The notes under the pieces are model-generated. The model ran no database searches. It worked only from the letters and a program-made list of their open reading frames with translations, and was not told the origin of the DNA. From contig CADBMS010000213.1 in assembly GCA_902795935.1 (NCBI GenBank), forward strand, positions 1 through 5,188: 5,188 bases of DNA, written 5' to 3'. The stretch's first letter is position 1; each line of letters begins with the position of its first letter. The stretch is from an uncultured Methanobrevibacter sp. (GTDB lineage: Archaea; Methanobacteriota; Methanobacteria; Methanobacteriales; Methanobacteriaceae). This document shows positions 5,124-5,188 of this stretch, one piece after another. The translations under genes were made by a program, and so were the position numbers.

Positions 5124-5188
5124 AGTTCTCAGATAGTTGTTGTATGGCCTTTTTTGAGTAAAATCCTTGGGATATAATTAGGGCTCCT
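5122..5188 (-). CDS. possible 3' end of a convergent gene (partial)
   Basis: Read on the minus strand from the window edge, one frame gives 21 sense codons (ending SKKAIQQLSEN) and a TAA stop at 5124-5122. All plus-strand frames are broken by stops here, and the stretch is visibly richer in G and C than the other gaps, which fits coding sequence. The residues look protein-like but are too few to name a family. Another minus frame stays open almost as long, so the frame choice is tentative. If real, the gene converges on the reductase with about 30 bases between stops. Confidence 0.35.
   Translation of the reverse strand, partial: GALIISQGFYSKKAIQQLSEN

Noticed and set aside
5163..5188. dif-like site for the Xer-type recombinase (GGATATAAT near the right edge)
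   Set aside because: It resembles my memory of one half of an archaeal dif site, but the second arm is not visible before the window ends. GATATAAT is common in AT-rich DNA, and the same bases may belong to a convergent gene.

Overview
The window is very AT-rich, and the five intact genes all read on the + strand. The ribosome-binding sites (GGAGGTGA, GTGAT, GGAG) match the archaeal 16S 3' end. The promoters I can see look like TATA boxes rather than -35/-10 pairs, and the gene content includes a chagasin-type inhibitor, a Xer-like recombinase and an aldo/keto reductase carrying two [4Fe-4S] motifs. Together these suggest a host-associated methanogen of the Methanobacteriales, most like Methanosphaera or Methanobrevibacter. 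The taxon is an inference from composition and gene families; no database search was run.

Layout: 1-60 is an A/C-rich, nearly G-free edge that may hold the last codons of an upstream gene. Positions 61-181 form a regulatory gap in which two copies of an imperfect hairpin motif, 44 bp apart, flank a TATA box. Positions 182-1006 encode a TauE/SafE-family exporter. Positions 1123-2058 encode a CaCA-family (NCX/YrbG-like) cation/Ca2+ exchanger. Positions 2059-2249 are a non-coding gap with small palindromes and a long inverted repeat that runs into a T-tract. Positions 2268-2672 (open from 2250) encode a secreted chagasin-like cysteine-peptidase inhibitor. Positions 2673-2841 hold a terminator-like hairpin. 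Positions 2842-3813 encode a tyrosine recombinase. Positions 3871-5091 encode an aldo/keto reductase with a C-terminal ferredoxin-like domain. The last ~65 bases may be the 3' end of a convergent minus-strand gene.

The genes do not form an obvious pathway. The first two are separate membrane transporters, and gaps of 116, 191 and 169 bp, each with its own leader signals, argue for mostly independent transcription. Only the recombinase and the aldo/keto reductase, 57 bp apart, could plausibly share a transcript. I see no insertion sequence, CRISPR array, tRNA, rRNA or attachment site.

Two points deserve attention. First, the tyrosine recombinase lacks the first catalytic arginine (Thr160 in its place) and the histidine of HxxR (Phe264), while keeping the other catalytic residues. 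Second, the chagasin-like gene has a perfect Shine-Dalgarno sequence but no ATG, GTG or TTG downstream of it before the signal peptide, so the best-placed start codon is ATT.
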